Of a stretch of DNA of 64,000 nucleotides, positions 1-13,152 are shown piece by piece. Numbering within the stretch: the first letter of the stretch is position 1; every line of letters begins with the position of its first letter. The DNA is from Centrapalus pauciflorus. Its lineage: Eukaryota > Streptophyta > Magnoliopsida > Asterales > Asteraceae. The stretch covers positions 310,001 through 374,000 of the forward strand of contig JAANYP010006942.1 of the NCBI GenBank assembly GCA_020465985.1, read 5' to 3'. A model generated the notes under the pieces. It saw nothing but the letters and a program-made list of their open reading frames with translations. It had not been told where the DNA came from and did not search any database. The position numbers and the translations under genes are program-made.

Positions 1-23
1 TTACAAAGATTCCGTCCCGGAAT

Positions 24-3000
24 CTAACTCTGGCTCTGGAACAGGAAAGGATAGTGACTCCGCATCTCAGAATCGGGCTCCCAAGTTGCGCTGGTACCCT
101 TATGATGTCTCCATTGAACGAGTACCAATGATATCTCTTTATTGCGCAATTTCTTCACCTTCCGATCAGTAATCATCTCTGGATGCTCAGCATATCTCAA
201 TTGATCATATACCAATATCTCTGATAAAGGCACATACTGATCCTCCTTTGCTAAACACTTCTGACGGCTCTGTGCAACACACATATGCTCACGGATCACA
301 GCTACTTTATCACTTGTCTCCTGAAGTAGCTCGGGCCCACTGATCGGTCGCTCACCGACCTCACCCCAACACACTGGGGTCAGACACTTACGGCCATATA
401 ATGCTTCAAACAGGGCCATCTTAATCGAAGCATGGTAGCTATTATCATAAGCAAACTCTACTAACGGGAGGTGCACATCCCAGCTACCTCTGAAGTCTAT
501 GGCACATGCTCTCAACATGTCCTCGAGTATCTGATTGGTGCGCTCAGTCTGCCCATCCGTCTGAGGCATGTAAGCTGTACTCAGCTGAACCCGGGTACCC
601 AGCTCTCTCTGGAAGCTCTGCCAGAACCGCGAGGTGAAACAAGTATCGCGATCAGAAGTAATCGAATTCGGAATCCCATGCCGCGACACCACCTCATCAA
701 TATACAGTCGCGCTAGCTGATCCATCGTGATCGTACCCCGAACATTAAGAAAATGCGCACTCTTAGTCAACCGGTCCACTATGACCCAGATCATGTCGTT
801 CCCACGCACAGTACGAGGAAGTCGGGCGATGAAATCCATCGTGATGTGGTACCATTTCCACTCGGGAATCTCCAGTGGCTGTAGAGGGCCGTGCGGTTTC
901 TGGTGCTCACTTTTAACACGCAAACACGTCATACACTGCTCGACATAACGGCCTACATCCCTTTTCATACCCCGCCGCCAATAGAACTCTCGGAGATCTC
1001 GGTACATCTTGGTGCTCCCAGGGTGAATGGATAGTCTCGACTTATGCGACTCGTCAAGGATCAGCTGTCGTAAGTTCCCAACTCTGGGAACCCAAACCCT
1101 GCCTCTCATCGTATATATCCCTCGGTCATCCCTCACAAATGCCTCTGTCTGTCCCACCAACCTCTCTCTCTTCACATTCTGCTCCCGCAGACCCTCTATC
1201 TGTGCCAATCTCAGACTGTCAATCAGGGTAGAAGTGATCTCGAGTCTCACAACTCGGGAGGTAACTGTCTGAACACACGCCTTACGGCTCAATGCGTCAG
1301 CTACTACGTTCGCCTTCCCAGGATGATATTGTATCTCACGGTCATAGTCTTTCAGGAGCTCTAAACTGCGTCTCTGTCGCATGTTCAATTCCTTCTGACT
1401 GAAAAGATACTGGAGGCTCTTGTGATCAGTATAAACCACGAACTGAGACCCATATAGATAATGTCGCCATATCTTTAACGCAAATACTATGGCATCCAAC
1501 TCAAGATCATGGACAGTATGATTCTCTTCATATGTCTTCAGCTGCCTCGAAGCGTAGGCAATCACCTTGCCCCGCTGCATCAACACACAACCCAGCCCCG
1601 TCCCTGATGCATCACAATATACAGCGAAGTCATCCGTACCCTCGGGCAAAGCCAACACCGGCGCCTGGCATAATCGAGCTCTCGACTCAGCAAAGGCAGT
1701 CTCCTGCTCGTCATTCCACTCGAATGATACGCCCTGCCGTGTCAGTCTCGTCAACGGCATAGCAATCCGTGAAAAATTCTGAATGAACCGCCTGTAGTAG
1801 CCTGCTAATCCCAGGAAACTACGAATCTCTGGCACGGTCTTAGGCTGCTCCCAGCTCATCACAGCCTCAATCTTCGCGGGATCCACTTATATGCCCTCAC
1901 TGCTAACGACATGGCCCAAGAACTGCACCTCTCGGAGCCAGAACTCACACTTCAAAAATTTCGCATATAGTCTCTCTCTCTCTGCAGCACGCTCAGGACC
2001 TCCCTCAAGTGCTGCTCATGCTCCTCAGCGCTCCTCGAGTAGATCAATTTGTCCTCTATGAACACGATCACAAATCGATCCAACATGGCTCTACACACCC
2101 TGTTCATCAAATCCATGAAGGCTGCGGGTGCGTTAGTCAGTCCGAATGGCATGACTAGAAACTCATAGTGTCCATAGCGCGTCCTGAAGGCTGTCTTGGG
2201 CACATCCTCTTCCCTGACCTTCAGCTGGTGATATCCAGATCGTAAATCAATCTTCGAGAAAAAGCTAGATCCCTGTAGCTGATCGAATAAATCATCAATC
2301 CGCGGAAGTGGATATCTATTCTTCACAGTCACTTTATTCAGCTATCTGTAATCGATACACATTCGCATGGTAACGTCTTTCTTTTTCACGAACAACACCG
2401 GTGCTCCCCACGGTGATGAGCTCGGACGGATAAATCCCCTATCCAGCAGCTCCTGAACCTGAGTCATCATCTCTCGCATCTCAGTGGGTGCCAGCCTATA
2501 AGGCGTCTTCGTAATTGGCACCGCTCCAGGGATAAGGTCGATCTGGAACTCTACCTGGCGATCTGGCGGTAGCCCAGGTAGCTCATCTGGGAATACCTCA
2601 GGGTAGTCTCGCACTACAGGTACATCCCCTACCTTCGTCTTCTCCTTCTGGGCGTCAATCACATAAGCCAGGAAGGTTTCGCAGCCATTGGTCACGTATC
2701 TCTGAGCTCTAACCATCGAGATGATCCCAATCTCGCCCTTTCGCCTCTCCCCGTAAATTGTGACGACCTCGGTCTCAGAAATTGGTATCCTGATCATCTT
2801 CTTAGCACAAAGAATATCTGCCTGACGGGCTATCATCCAGTCCATACCGACGATCACATCGAAGCTGCTGATCTCAATAGGCAGTAGATCGATCAGGAAT
2901 CGGTGAGTGTCGATCTCGAGTACACACTCTCGATAAACACAGCTTACTAACGCAGTACTACCGTCTACTCTCTCGACAATCAATGGCACAGATAATACAG

Positions 3001-3360
3001 TAGGAGCAACAGTAAAATAAGCACAGAAGGATACTGACACATATGAGCGATCGGCTCCAGAATCAAATAAGACTCGCGCACGCAAGCCGTTCAGAATGTA
3101 CATACCCGTAACAACATCTGGAGCACCTCTGGCCTCCTCAGCTGTGGCCTGGACCACTCGACCTCTGGCTCTTGGAGCTGCATCCCTGCGAGAAGTCGAA
3201 GAAGAAGGCTCTGCTCTAGCACCGCTCGTGCTCGCTCCCGGTACAGCTGGTGCTGCCTCTGGACAATCCCGCATGTGGTGACCCGGCTTCCCACATCGGA
3301 AGCATAACGCCTCAGGGGCTGTGCATGCAGTAGCTGTGTGGCCGAACTGACCACATCTGA
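24..3360 (-). pseudogene. G0 pol (protease, RT, RNase H, integrase, chromodomain), broken
   Basis: Reading down the minus strand: two CCHC zinc knuckles near 3360-3260 (CFRCGQFGHTATAC and CFRCGKPGHHMRDC) mark the end of gag. The protease has the motif FDSGADRSYVS near 3060. RT runs from about 2560, with the palm motif changed to FIEDKLIYS near 2050 (the family has FIDD). RNase H shows YCDASGTGLG, DLELDA and YTDHKSL. Integrase has an HHCC finger (HPGSTKMY ... CMTCLRVK), catalytic ITMDF, SDRDT and a Glu in GQTERTNQ. Breaks: an in-frame TAG at 2342 right after CIDYR, a frameshift near 1975 in a GA run, and a TAA near 1888. The integrase C-terminus is missing about 90 residues between AQSRQKC and the chromodomain, which removes the GPY/F region. 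There is no intron at the RT/RNase H junction, unlike G2. Confidence 0.9.
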
Positions 3361-4440
3361 AACATCAGAACCGATCACTAGCACATGGCCCGGCATGCCT
3401 GCGGTGGCACCTCGGACAATCTCGCTCCCCGGATGAACTGTCAGCTCTACTCCCTGATGCCCGGGACCCCTGCCCAACACTGCTCTAACTAGCTGTACGA
3501 CTATCTCTCTGGCCCTGACCTCTGGATTTGTCATCTCGGCCTCTATCTCTACCTCTGTCTCTACCCCTGTCTCTACGCGAACCTGTACTCTGCTCCTGAT
3601 TACGGCCCTGCTCGGGTTGCTGCTCCCTCGCCTCACGCCAGTAACTAGACTGCTCAGAAGTCCCCGTGCGTTGTATCTGAGTAGGCGGCTGCTCTCGCTG
3701 CCTCTCGATCTCTCGCTCTCTCATGCGAGCTAACTCCAGCGCTCTAGCGAAAGATGATGTCTCCTGCAGTCCCACAAACTCCCTGATGTCAGGTCTTAGG
3801 CCGTCAACAAAGGCATCAGCCTTGCACCTCTCTGTATCCACGGCGCAAACTGGGAGTACTCATTAAAACGGTCCACATACTGCTGTACGGACAGATCCCT
3901 CTACTGTAGATGGAGGAAACGGCGCTCCATCTCTCGCTGCTCGTCACGGGGCGCATACTGAATCTCGAACATGGCCTTAAACTGGGCCCAAGACATCGCA
4001 TATGCACGTGAATCAGACATAGAAGACTCAATAGATCTCCACCACTGTGAGGCTCCGCCCCTCAACTGATACGTGGCATACCCAACCATGTCCTTCGGGT
4101 CCACATGAGCAACCCGAAAAGCTGACTCAATCTCGCGCTCCCACGCTAATGTCATCCCTGGCTCACCCCCACCTCTGAACTCTGGAGGAATCCTAGTCAT
4201 GAAATCCTTAAAAGAACCCCCTCGCTGAGATGTAGACGAAGAGGCACCTGTACCCGTATCCTGACCACCCCCAGCACGTGGTCCCGTATCATGCCCCTGC
4301 TCTCTCTCCTGCTCTCTCTGCTGTCTATAGAACTCAGTGAGAACCTCAAGCAGCTCTGACTTGCGGATATACTCATCACCCGGTGGCTTACCCGCGTCAG
4401 AACCCTCTCCCTGATCTGCCATACTGATCTGCACAAAACA
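3361..4440 (-). pseudogene. G0 gag, broken
   Basis: Nucleocapsid/capsid precursor. The first part (4446-3901) starts near MADQGEGSDAG and contains a typical plant Gypsy Gag region (GASQWWRSIESS, WAQFKAMFEIQYAP). It stops at a TAG near 3903. The second part (3841-3485) continues in another phase (DAFVDGLRPDIREFV) and ends in an arginine/aspartate tract (RRDRGRDRGRDRGRDD) before the zinc knuckles. The ATG at 4419 (MADQ) is the likelier start, because the eight codons before it are unlike other Gag N-termini. Broken by at least one stop and one frameshift near 3850. Confidence 0.85.
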
Positions 4441-4591
4441 AGGCAATTAAGCACAAAGAAGTAAGTCACCCAACGTTATACACTAAGCCAGGATAATTAA
4501 ATCCTCTAGTATCCGTCACCGGAATACTCCCCAAGAATCTGAACACGGTCTAAGCTCAAGCATCCCCCGATGCCCAATACTAAAACCACAA

Positions 4592-4603
4592 GCTCCGATA
4601 CCA
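4592..4603 (-). other. G0 primer binding site, tRNA-iMet type
   Basis: On the minus strand the first bases after the LTR end read TGTATGGTATCGGAGC. The core TGGTATCGGAGC differs by one base from the TGGTATCAGAGC seen in the other elements here. Confidence 0.8.
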
Positions 4604-4932
4604 TACATGTAACACCCTTTAAACCCAGCTAAAAGCCACGTCATATACAATACACAGGTGGCATAAACGCATATAAAATCCATCACACGTGTCAAGGGTT
4701 TACACAAACACTGATTAATTAAAACATTTCACAAACATAGTCATAATACCCAGAAGTCAACCCGTCATACAAAACCCGACCCGGACCCAAATATTAACAT
4801 ACAACCCAGTATCATTTATCCCAAAATTCTAACAGAGTAGTCACATACAGATAACAAAAGCAGAATCTCTCGGCAATAGCAGGTCAAGCTCCTATCGTTG
4901 CTCAGGAGATGGCGGTCCTATCTTCGGTTTCC

Positions 4933-5967
<1,035 letters not shown>

Positions 5968-6402
5968 CTTGAACTCAAGAACACAAATAGGAGACTTTCA
6001 ATCTGATTGCAGCAATTATCTCCACTTGATTGGCTTCAATCTCACTGAATCAGTAGCATAGAATCACACACACACTTATCTTAGGTTTTGCACAAAAGAA
6101 AGGAGGAAAGGAACGTCTCATACACATATACGTACTAACACGGATCCGGTTATATCGCGGGTTCGACACCGATACCCAACCCCAATATCAAAAATCCACT
6201 ATCTATATCAATAAATCCCATTTAATCCCGTGAATTTATAATTATAATTAATCCACTAAAATTATATCCCGAATCCACGCTATTCCCCGTCCCGACACGT
6301 ATAATCCACTATACGGGACGCAATTGGACCAACGCAATAATCACTATTATAATTAGTCAATAGGATAATTACACGTACCTGCTCGGGAGTCGGGGTGTTA
6401 CA

Positions 6403-6772
6403 GCTCAAGGATTACTGTTTTTGTCATTAGGGGGGAATGTTGGAAATAAAGACAAAAACATATAAAGTATTGGATTTATTATGTAAATAATTTAAGTATT
6501 GTATTGTTTATGTAATTATAGAAACTGCAAGGACCAAAATAGCACTTAGTTAAAACCGAAAGGGTGTGTCTATTCGAAAAGACATAACCGTTCGTGAATG
6601 GGTTCCATGAAGAGTTGCAACCTTTCGTCGCACCTCTTAGACTAGTATAAATAGGAACCATATTTCAATATTGTAATGTGTGAATTCAGTTTGATCAATA
6701 AAAGAATATTAGTTTGATTATTTCGATCCTGTGCAAGTTTATTAGTGTGTTTTCGGGACCATTTTCCCAACA
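6403..6772 (+). mobile_element. Copia element C0: 3' end with 3' LTR
   Basis: 35 bp of internal sequence end in a purine tract (AGGGGGGAA, 6430-6437), directly followed by an LTR from 6438 (TGTTGGAAAT) to 6772 (TTCCCAACA), 335 bp. A polypurine tract next to TG marks a 3' LTR, so the element reads rightward. The rest lies to the left of G0, outside the window. It sits in the G1 5' LTR: 6773 onward matches 27896 onward in the G1 3' LTR. Confidence 0.85.
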
Positions 6773-7733
6773 GAGTTTAGGAAATTTTTAAGCAAAAACT
6801 CGTAGCTGCGACTGCAGTTCTGTAAGTCGACTCGACGAGTCACCAAGAACAACTTGAAGATCAGGAAAAATTGCTAAGTGTAGAGATCCGAACTCGGATG
6901 GGACCCGAACTCGGATAGGACCCGACTTCGGATGGGACCCGAACTCGGATAGGTCAATTTCGGGTCAAGTCATTTATGGGTTATTTCTCGAGTACAAGCG
7001 AAACTCGATTCTGGTTTAAAGGACCCGAATTTCTGGTTTAAAAAAATGATTTTTGAGATAACTTTTGTACTATAGTTAGACATTTAATGATGGGTTCTTT
7101 GGACATAATGACGATCCAAACATTGGGTTTTAAATATCAATTCCGAATGGCGAATCCGAAGAATTAACACTTTTAAATTGTAAAACTTGATGAGAATGAT
7201 TACTAAATAATCATTGATGTTTTCCTATGGAAATGTAACAGGTCCCTTGTGGTGTTGTCTAACACACAGTGGGGTACTTTGTGAAATCCGGTTGAAAGCC
7301 CGAAGAGAAATAATATAACTTGAAGTTAATTAATGCACCCACTATGAGTACTTTTGATTGCATATATCTACATTTGTTTTATGTTAGCTGTTGCCTGCTG
7401 AGGCATGTTGTTTCTATTCTTTTGACACTTTACTAACTTGCGTTTATGTTGATGCATATTGTCGCTTGTTGCATGTCCGCATTCTTTGTTGTGCATCTTT
7501 TGATGGGCTTGCGGGCCGCATCTGAAATCTGATGTTACTGAGGCTATACGACCTGGAGTAGATCACTTCGAGGTCCAGAAGAGCAGTGTAACATCACCGA
7601 TGATAATTCGCCTCAGATGGTTGGTTTATACCGAGCAATGGCTCGATGGAGCTGCGGCTCAGTTCCGTACTTCGTGTACGAAGAGAGTATACGGCATATG
7701 TCGCCGGCGTTACTCTTGTATGGCTGCATAAAG
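6773..7733 (+). repeat. G1 5' LTR, middle fragment
   Basis: Aligns by eye with the G1 3' LTR from 27896 (shared GAGTTTAG, AAGCAAAAACTC, ACAGGTCCCTTGTGGTGTTGTC, AGTGGGGTACTTTG) and, up to its end, with the minus-strand solo LTR at 41740-43755 (TCCGTACTT.GTGTACGAAGAG). Its 5' part lies left of C0 and off the window. It is cut at 7733 by the solo LTR with TSD TAAAG. It contains a four-unit array of about 19 bp with the motif CCCGAACTCGGATRGGA (near 6890-6960), of which the 3' LTR keeps only part. Confidence 0.85.
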
Positions 7734-9859
7734 TGTAACATCCCAAAATTTTGAATTTTGTAAAATGAATATTTAAGACTTAAAGTGTTTTGATGGATTG
7801 TTATGGTTTGAAAACTTTCATTTCATATATATTTAAAATTGATAATGATGATGAGAAATCATCATTGTCGTTTTCTGAGCAAGCATAACAATAAGGGACC
7901 GTCATTGGTAGGATATACATCGATCATACATCGATATTAAAAATAGAGATGATGATGATGAGAAATCTTCATCATTGTCTTTTGAGTGAGCATAACAAAG
8001 AGAAACAGACATAAATGTCTAAAAGATTAACAATGAGAAAAATACAAAGTTGTGGGGTGTAATGTGCAAATATGACAAAATTTCAATAGAAATGGGGAAA
8101 TATGCAAATAACCGTTCACTATTGCAATCTCACTCTCTTCCACTGTACTCTCTCTCTAAACCCACGGGTTTTCTTAAAGTCCAAATCAAGAACACGAAAA
8201 ATCAGGAATCAAGTGCTGAAAGTTTGGATTCAAGTTGCTAGGAAGGAACTATAACCTATACAACCATCGATTTAAGGTAATATTTACTAAAACTTGCGGT
8301 TTTTAAGAGTTTAGTGGTCGGTTTTTATAAAATCCGAATCAAAGATTATGATGGTAGATGTTAATGCATGTTATATGTTCTTGTGGATTTGTTTAAATCA
8401 AGTGTTAGAGAAGCTATATACCCAATTTCAGATTCTGATTCAAACTCTAAGTGTGATTTTGAGAATTACTATGTGTTTTAGTGTGTGTGTTCGTCGATAT
8501 GGAAGATAACAGTCAAAAAAGGACCGATTTGGTGCATAATGTGTTGTGTTTTATGATAATAAGTGTTAAATAGAGTGCATTTAAGCTTGTGACAATAGTT
8601 TTTAATCAAAATAAGTACAAAAATGATCAAAAGTGGAATCTGGAAAATAATAAAATTGTACAAGTATAATTTCGGGTCTGATGAACACAACTCGGTTTCA
8701 TCCGAAATTCTGATCAAGATGAATCTCGGATATAAATTTGAAAATTCACAAAGTCAAGATACGAAATTCTGATACAAGGCATCCGAACTCGGATCAAACA
8801 ATCATCCGAATTTCGGATGTATTAATGCAAAGCAATAATTCTAAGTATGGGATCTCGGACCACCCGAATTTCGGGTCTATCCGAACTTCGGTTGGGATCC
8901 GAATTTCGGATCATTTCCAAATTAAATTTCAAGATTAAATTTTAAGAACTATGCTGATATTGATTTACTATTACACTGACTTAACAAGATCATTGTGGTG
9001 TTGACTAACACACATCGATTTAGAGCCTACTTGTAATGTGTAAGTCCCTGTGGTACTATTCTAGGGTATCCTTGCTAAGTAAACCACTGTGAGTGATAGA
9101 CTAATATTCAAACATTTATTGTCTTTGCATTCATATTTCAATGGCATGTTCATGTTGTTCAAAATACATCATTTGGCACTCTCATATGATTCATGGTATT
9201 GATGCAAACTCGTACTTGACATGTGAGAAACATGTAGCCATCGTTCATTTGAAAATGCATCATTGAAAGCAATTTCTCGACATGATTACTTTTCACAATC
9301 TAATGTAACCTGGGTTGGGTTGATAGCAGGCCATTGTCGGGGACTGATCATCACATACACTCTTTCCGGCCAGGTTAAGCACATCCCTGATCAGTATATT
9401 TGAACTGCCAATCCATGCTTACACTGCATGATGAGCACTAGTTAAGGGGCTTGCACTGCCCCTACTCTCATTAGTTTGTAAAGAAATATATGTTGAATAT
9501 GTAATTTGTCATCTCGCTAAGCCATAGCTTACTCGTTGACTCTCAATGTTTTCAGGCAAAGGAAAAGAGGTTGCAGGACCTTGTTCATAGGCTACTATAC
9601 ATTTCTTTGGTGATCTTTAAGAAGCTACTTGGTAATTGAAGAAAATGTAACCTTGGGGTTGGGTATTACTGATGTTGCAAATTAAACATTGATGATGTAA
9701 TAGTTAAATTATGACACTATAGTCTTATAACTCTTTTTCATACTTTAGAGGTTGATATATTCTACCTGTATTATGTATGACACTTTAATCATTTGTTAAT
9801 GTTAGGTTGTATGTTGATCCTGGTGTAATCTCATATCACTAATTAAGGAGGATGTCTCA
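7734..9859 (+). mobile_element. solo LTR of a second long-LTR Gypsy family, inserted in the G1 5' LTR
   Basis: Starts TGTAACATCC at 7734 and ends TGTCTCA at 9859, flanked by the 5-bp duplication TAAAG (7729-7733 and 9860-9864). The G1 LTR resumes right after it (AATGTGTAATCTTTGT, as in the solo LTR at 41740-43755). There is no primer site or coding region, so the internal region was lost by LTR-LTR recombination. It carries a donor-like TTAAG|GTAATA at 8277, an acceptor-like TTTTCAG|GCAAAGG at 9555, and CCGAAATTCGG-type motifs between 8680 and 8930. Confidence 0.88.
8277..9555 (+). other. putative leader intron in the solo LTR
   Basis: Donor AAG|GTAATAT and acceptor TTTTCAG|GCAAAGG. It sits at the same relative place as in the other LTR families, with the conserved TTGCAGGACCTTGT just downstream. 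Inference from sequence only. Confidence 0.4.
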
Positions 9860-10239
9860 TAAAGACTTGTAGAATGTGTAATCTTTGTACTCAGTAAGCT
9901 TTGCTTACCCCTCAGTTGTCTACATTTTTTAGGAAAATGGAAATCCGCTGTTGGACCTTTTAGTTAGGTCATATTTCGAAGTCTTGGAAGATTCTCTACT
10001 GCTCAATCGGTAACTGACATATGGAAACAAAGTTGTAATATTTAGGATGGTTTGTAATAATTATTGAGTATGTAGAGATTAGTCTGGAACCTTGTAGCAC
10101 CGTAGGGTGTATGACTTGTATTTTAATTACGTACTTTCAATTTATTGTATTGTACTAAGTATTTGAGATCATCAATGTATTATGTGTGGTGTTTAATCCT
10201 GGGTAATGTAATGGTGGTTATTATGGCAAGGGTGTCACA
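9860..10239 (+). repeat. G1 5' LTR, terminal fragment
   Basis: Begins with the TAAAG duplication and ends GGGTGTCACA at 10239. It contains CAGTAAGCTTTGCTTACC, a polypyrimidine stretch and TTTTAG|GAAAATGG (acceptor-like, exon from 9933). The matching end of the solo LTR at 41740-43755 supports the boundary. Confidence 0.85.
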
Positions 10240-10244
10240 GCGTA

Positions 10245-10256
10245 TGGTATCAGAGC
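10245..10256 (+). other. G1 primer binding site, tRNA-iMet type
   Basis: TGGTATCAGAGC, shortly after the GTGTCACA end of the 5' LTR. Confidence 0.85.
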
Positions 10257-10429
10257 AGTAGTTTGAGATTCAAGTGTCCGGGAGGTCTTGGTCTCAAACA
10301 TAGGTGATGACATGTAGTGATTATAAGTGATGATCTGAACTAAGATAGGATGTGATCTAGCAATTACAGGAAATTGACTTTCATACGAGACAACATGTGT
10401 TGTACTTAAATATGTGATGTGATCACTAC

Positions 10430-11290
10430 ATGATTAATGTGTTTAAAATTTCTGGACATGTCTGGAGAAGGAATGACACCACGATAGAAATGATGCTATC
10501 AATGACAACAGAACAAAACAAATTGATTCAGGATCAATTTCGGGCTCGAGATGAGGCCAAAGCTAAAAGAAGGGGACAAAAGAAAAGAAAAGAAAAGAGG
10601 GAACATGAAGGGAATTCTATTATGGATGACATAGATTTCAGAAATAAAGCAGAGCACAAAGACAAAGGAAAGGGCAAGGAAAAGATTGAGTATGACACCA
10701 GAATCAATGGAAATTATATGGACCATATAACTAAATCATTCAAAGACTTGCAACCACCAACATTTTTTGGATCTCGGAAAATTAAGAAATCAAAAAGATG
10801 GATTACTATTATGGAACATATTTTTACGGAGGTGAATTGCAAGGATGAGTATAAGGTATATTTGGCTAAAAATCAATTGATTGGACAAGCCAAGAAATGG
10901 TGGAAGTATTGGGAAGGAGAATTGGGATCAGAGTTGATTACTTCATTTAGTTGGGAACAATTCAAATTGTTGTTTTGTCGGCAATATGGTGAGCCTGATG
11001 TTGTACCTCATGTTGAACATGAAGAAAGAGTTAGCAGAAGAATCACAAATTATGGAGGATATAAACATAATGGACCGTATTCAATATCAAGGAAAAATAA
11101 ACGTAATAGATGTAAAAGATGTGGTGAAAACACGGTGGAAAGTGTAATCTTTCCAAAATACGTTGTCGATGTTGCAACCAATTAGGACATGAGGATGATG
11201 AATGTTCAAGGAAGGCCGATGCTTGTTATAAATGTGGCAAAGTGGGCCATTTTAGCAGAATTTGCATATTCCCACCAAGGAAATAGCATG
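10430..11290 (+). pseudogene. G1 gag remnant
   Basis: The open frame to 11185 resembles the G2 Gag N-terminus (QNKLIQDQFRARDEAKAKRR against QNKIMQEQFQARDEAEAKRR) and its middle (GQAKKWWKYWEGELG, WEQFKLLFCRQYG). About 100 residues before the nucleocapsid are missing. A frameshift near 11135 moves the two zinc knuckles into another frame (CRCCNQLGHEDDEC near 11165 and CYKCGKVGHFSRIC near 11225). There is a stop soon after. Not functional. Confidence 0.8.
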
Positions 11291-12687
11291 CTCTAACGTC
11301 GCATGATGAAATTAAGAATGAAAGTTCAACAAAGGAGATGAGATCCCAGAGACTACTGTTATGACTTTTAAACCTTGATTGAGGAACTGGAAGAGTACTC
11401 TAGAGTTTCTACATGTATTGCCTTGTTGAAGTTATATGATTTTGAAGTTAACATGAATTTGAGTAATATTAAACTCTATTGCTACTATAAGTATAATTAC
11501 GTTTGTGAATGAGAATAATCGAGTATATAAATAGGCGTTAGATGAATAGCCAAGGTGAATTCTGAAGCTTTGAATTTGAAAAGATACTACAGATATCTTG
11601 AGATTTATAAATGATTATAGACATTGTAATAAAGTTTAAATTTGACCATGATGGATTAAAGAATTGGAACAAATTGTATTAGTATCATTTATGATATGTT
11701 TGAGGGATTGATACCAACTAGTCTTGGTTATCATAAAGCAAGTAGCATTAGCTTTTATTAAAAGAAACTGCATGGTACATTGTGTTGTTATTTTAACCTA
11801 AAAAGGTTGTAGTTAAGAACAACAGGATACTATCTGCTCATGGGAATTATGATACAATTGGATTTTAAAAAAAAAAGACTGTTTCAATATTGATTTTTAT
11901 AAGGAAGGTAATTCCAAGAATTATTGGAAAAGTAAACGAGGGTATGAGAATACATAACTCATGTTAATCTTGAATGAGATTTGGAATATACAATGCGAGA
12001 TATGAAGTTAGAAATGTACGTGAGCTATAATCAATCGAAAGGGGGGATATAACACTTCATGAGGGTAACATACTTAATGATATGGTGATTTGATCCAATA
12101 TAAAAAGTTTAAAAGGACTTTGGGTACTGATGAATTATAATTATAAAGCAAAGAGAACCTAATATCATTGTCAAGATTCTAAGGAGATTTTGAGTTACCA
12201 TAACTTAGGATAGGTGCAGTAATATAACAAGAGCATTCAGACTATGAACATAAAGTGTTTCACGTAATCTGCATGACTGACTGAAAGGATACAAATTATG
12301 AGAAGAATGAAAAACTGCATTATTATGTCACTCCAATAGTTAAAAGTACGTATTAATAAGATGAAAATTTGATTTTTGGATGATCAATGACTGTAGCTAA
12401 TATATTTAAGAACTTAATGACCATAAGGTATGGAAACACCGACAATGATAATGTTGATTATCAGATATGTTTAAAAAACTGAATTAAAAAATAAATGTTA
12501 TAATGAGTTTTAGAAATTGAATGGATATAATATGAAACTTGGATTAATGCAAGATAATAGAATAGTAGGAATTGCAATCAGACATGGATACCTAAGAAAT
12601 TGTCATGAAGAGTTAAACATTAAGAAAAAAGGGTTTTGATAATCGTACAGATGGTGTGAGTAATCTTGATTTAATCCAAATAGAGTT
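11291..12687. other. degraded spacer of G1, no recognisable gene
   Basis: AT-rich sequence between the gag zinc knuckles and the protease. In G2 the same interval is about 350 bp; here it is about 1.4 kb, so about 1 kb is extra sequence of unknown origin. I see no TSD pair, terminal repeat or conserved reading frame in it. The last 40 bp read as protease (NLDLIQIE). Confidence 0.5.
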
Positions 12688-13038
12688 TGTTGTAATCGTC
12701 CCAATGATAATCAGCACACAAATGATAATTTTAGATGAAGATTCAAGACAAAAAGAATAATTACTCGATTCTTGACATGAATATTGAGAGAAAAATTGTC
12801 AGAGATTGCGGCGGCCGTATTTTGCTATAATCAGAATAATTCCAAGGTTGTGGGAAACCCTAGGTGGGGTTTCTCCTTAAATATTTATTACAACTTTAAG
12901 GGAATAGCAACCAGCCCCCTCAACTACAAAATACTAAAGGAAATTACAATAGAAATAAATACTTGAAGTAAATTACATGGAAATAAAGCTAACTAATTAT
13001 TATAAAATAAACTCTTGCATGATTGAAATTTAAAGTGA
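12688..13038 (-). repeat. C1 3' LTR
   Basis: Matches 25072-25421 almost throughout (TGTTGTAATCG start). On the minus strand the LTR start has decayed (the 5' LTR copy has TGTTACACTTT). Differences between the two LTRs are frequent enough to see by eye, including a run of changes in the first 70 bp, so the insertion is not recent. Confidence 0.85.
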
Positions 13039-13052
13039 ATCTTCCCCTTTTC
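13039..13052 (-). other. C1 polypurine tract
   Basis: Minus strand AAAAGGGGAAGAT next to the 3' LTR; the plus-strand primer for this element. Confidence 0.7.
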
Positions 13053-13152
13053 GATCATGGACGAGGATGACGGGCCTGCTCTACATTTTCTCTAAGGCCA
13101 AGGACGACTTCGAATCGTCAAGTCACTTGCCTAATGTGTAGCCTTTCGTTAA

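Noticed and set aside
7734..10239. One single 2.5-kb 5' LTR of G1
   Set aside because: TAAAG duplication at 7729 and 9860, and the continuation of the G1 LTR from 9865, show a solo LTR nested in the G1 LTR instead.
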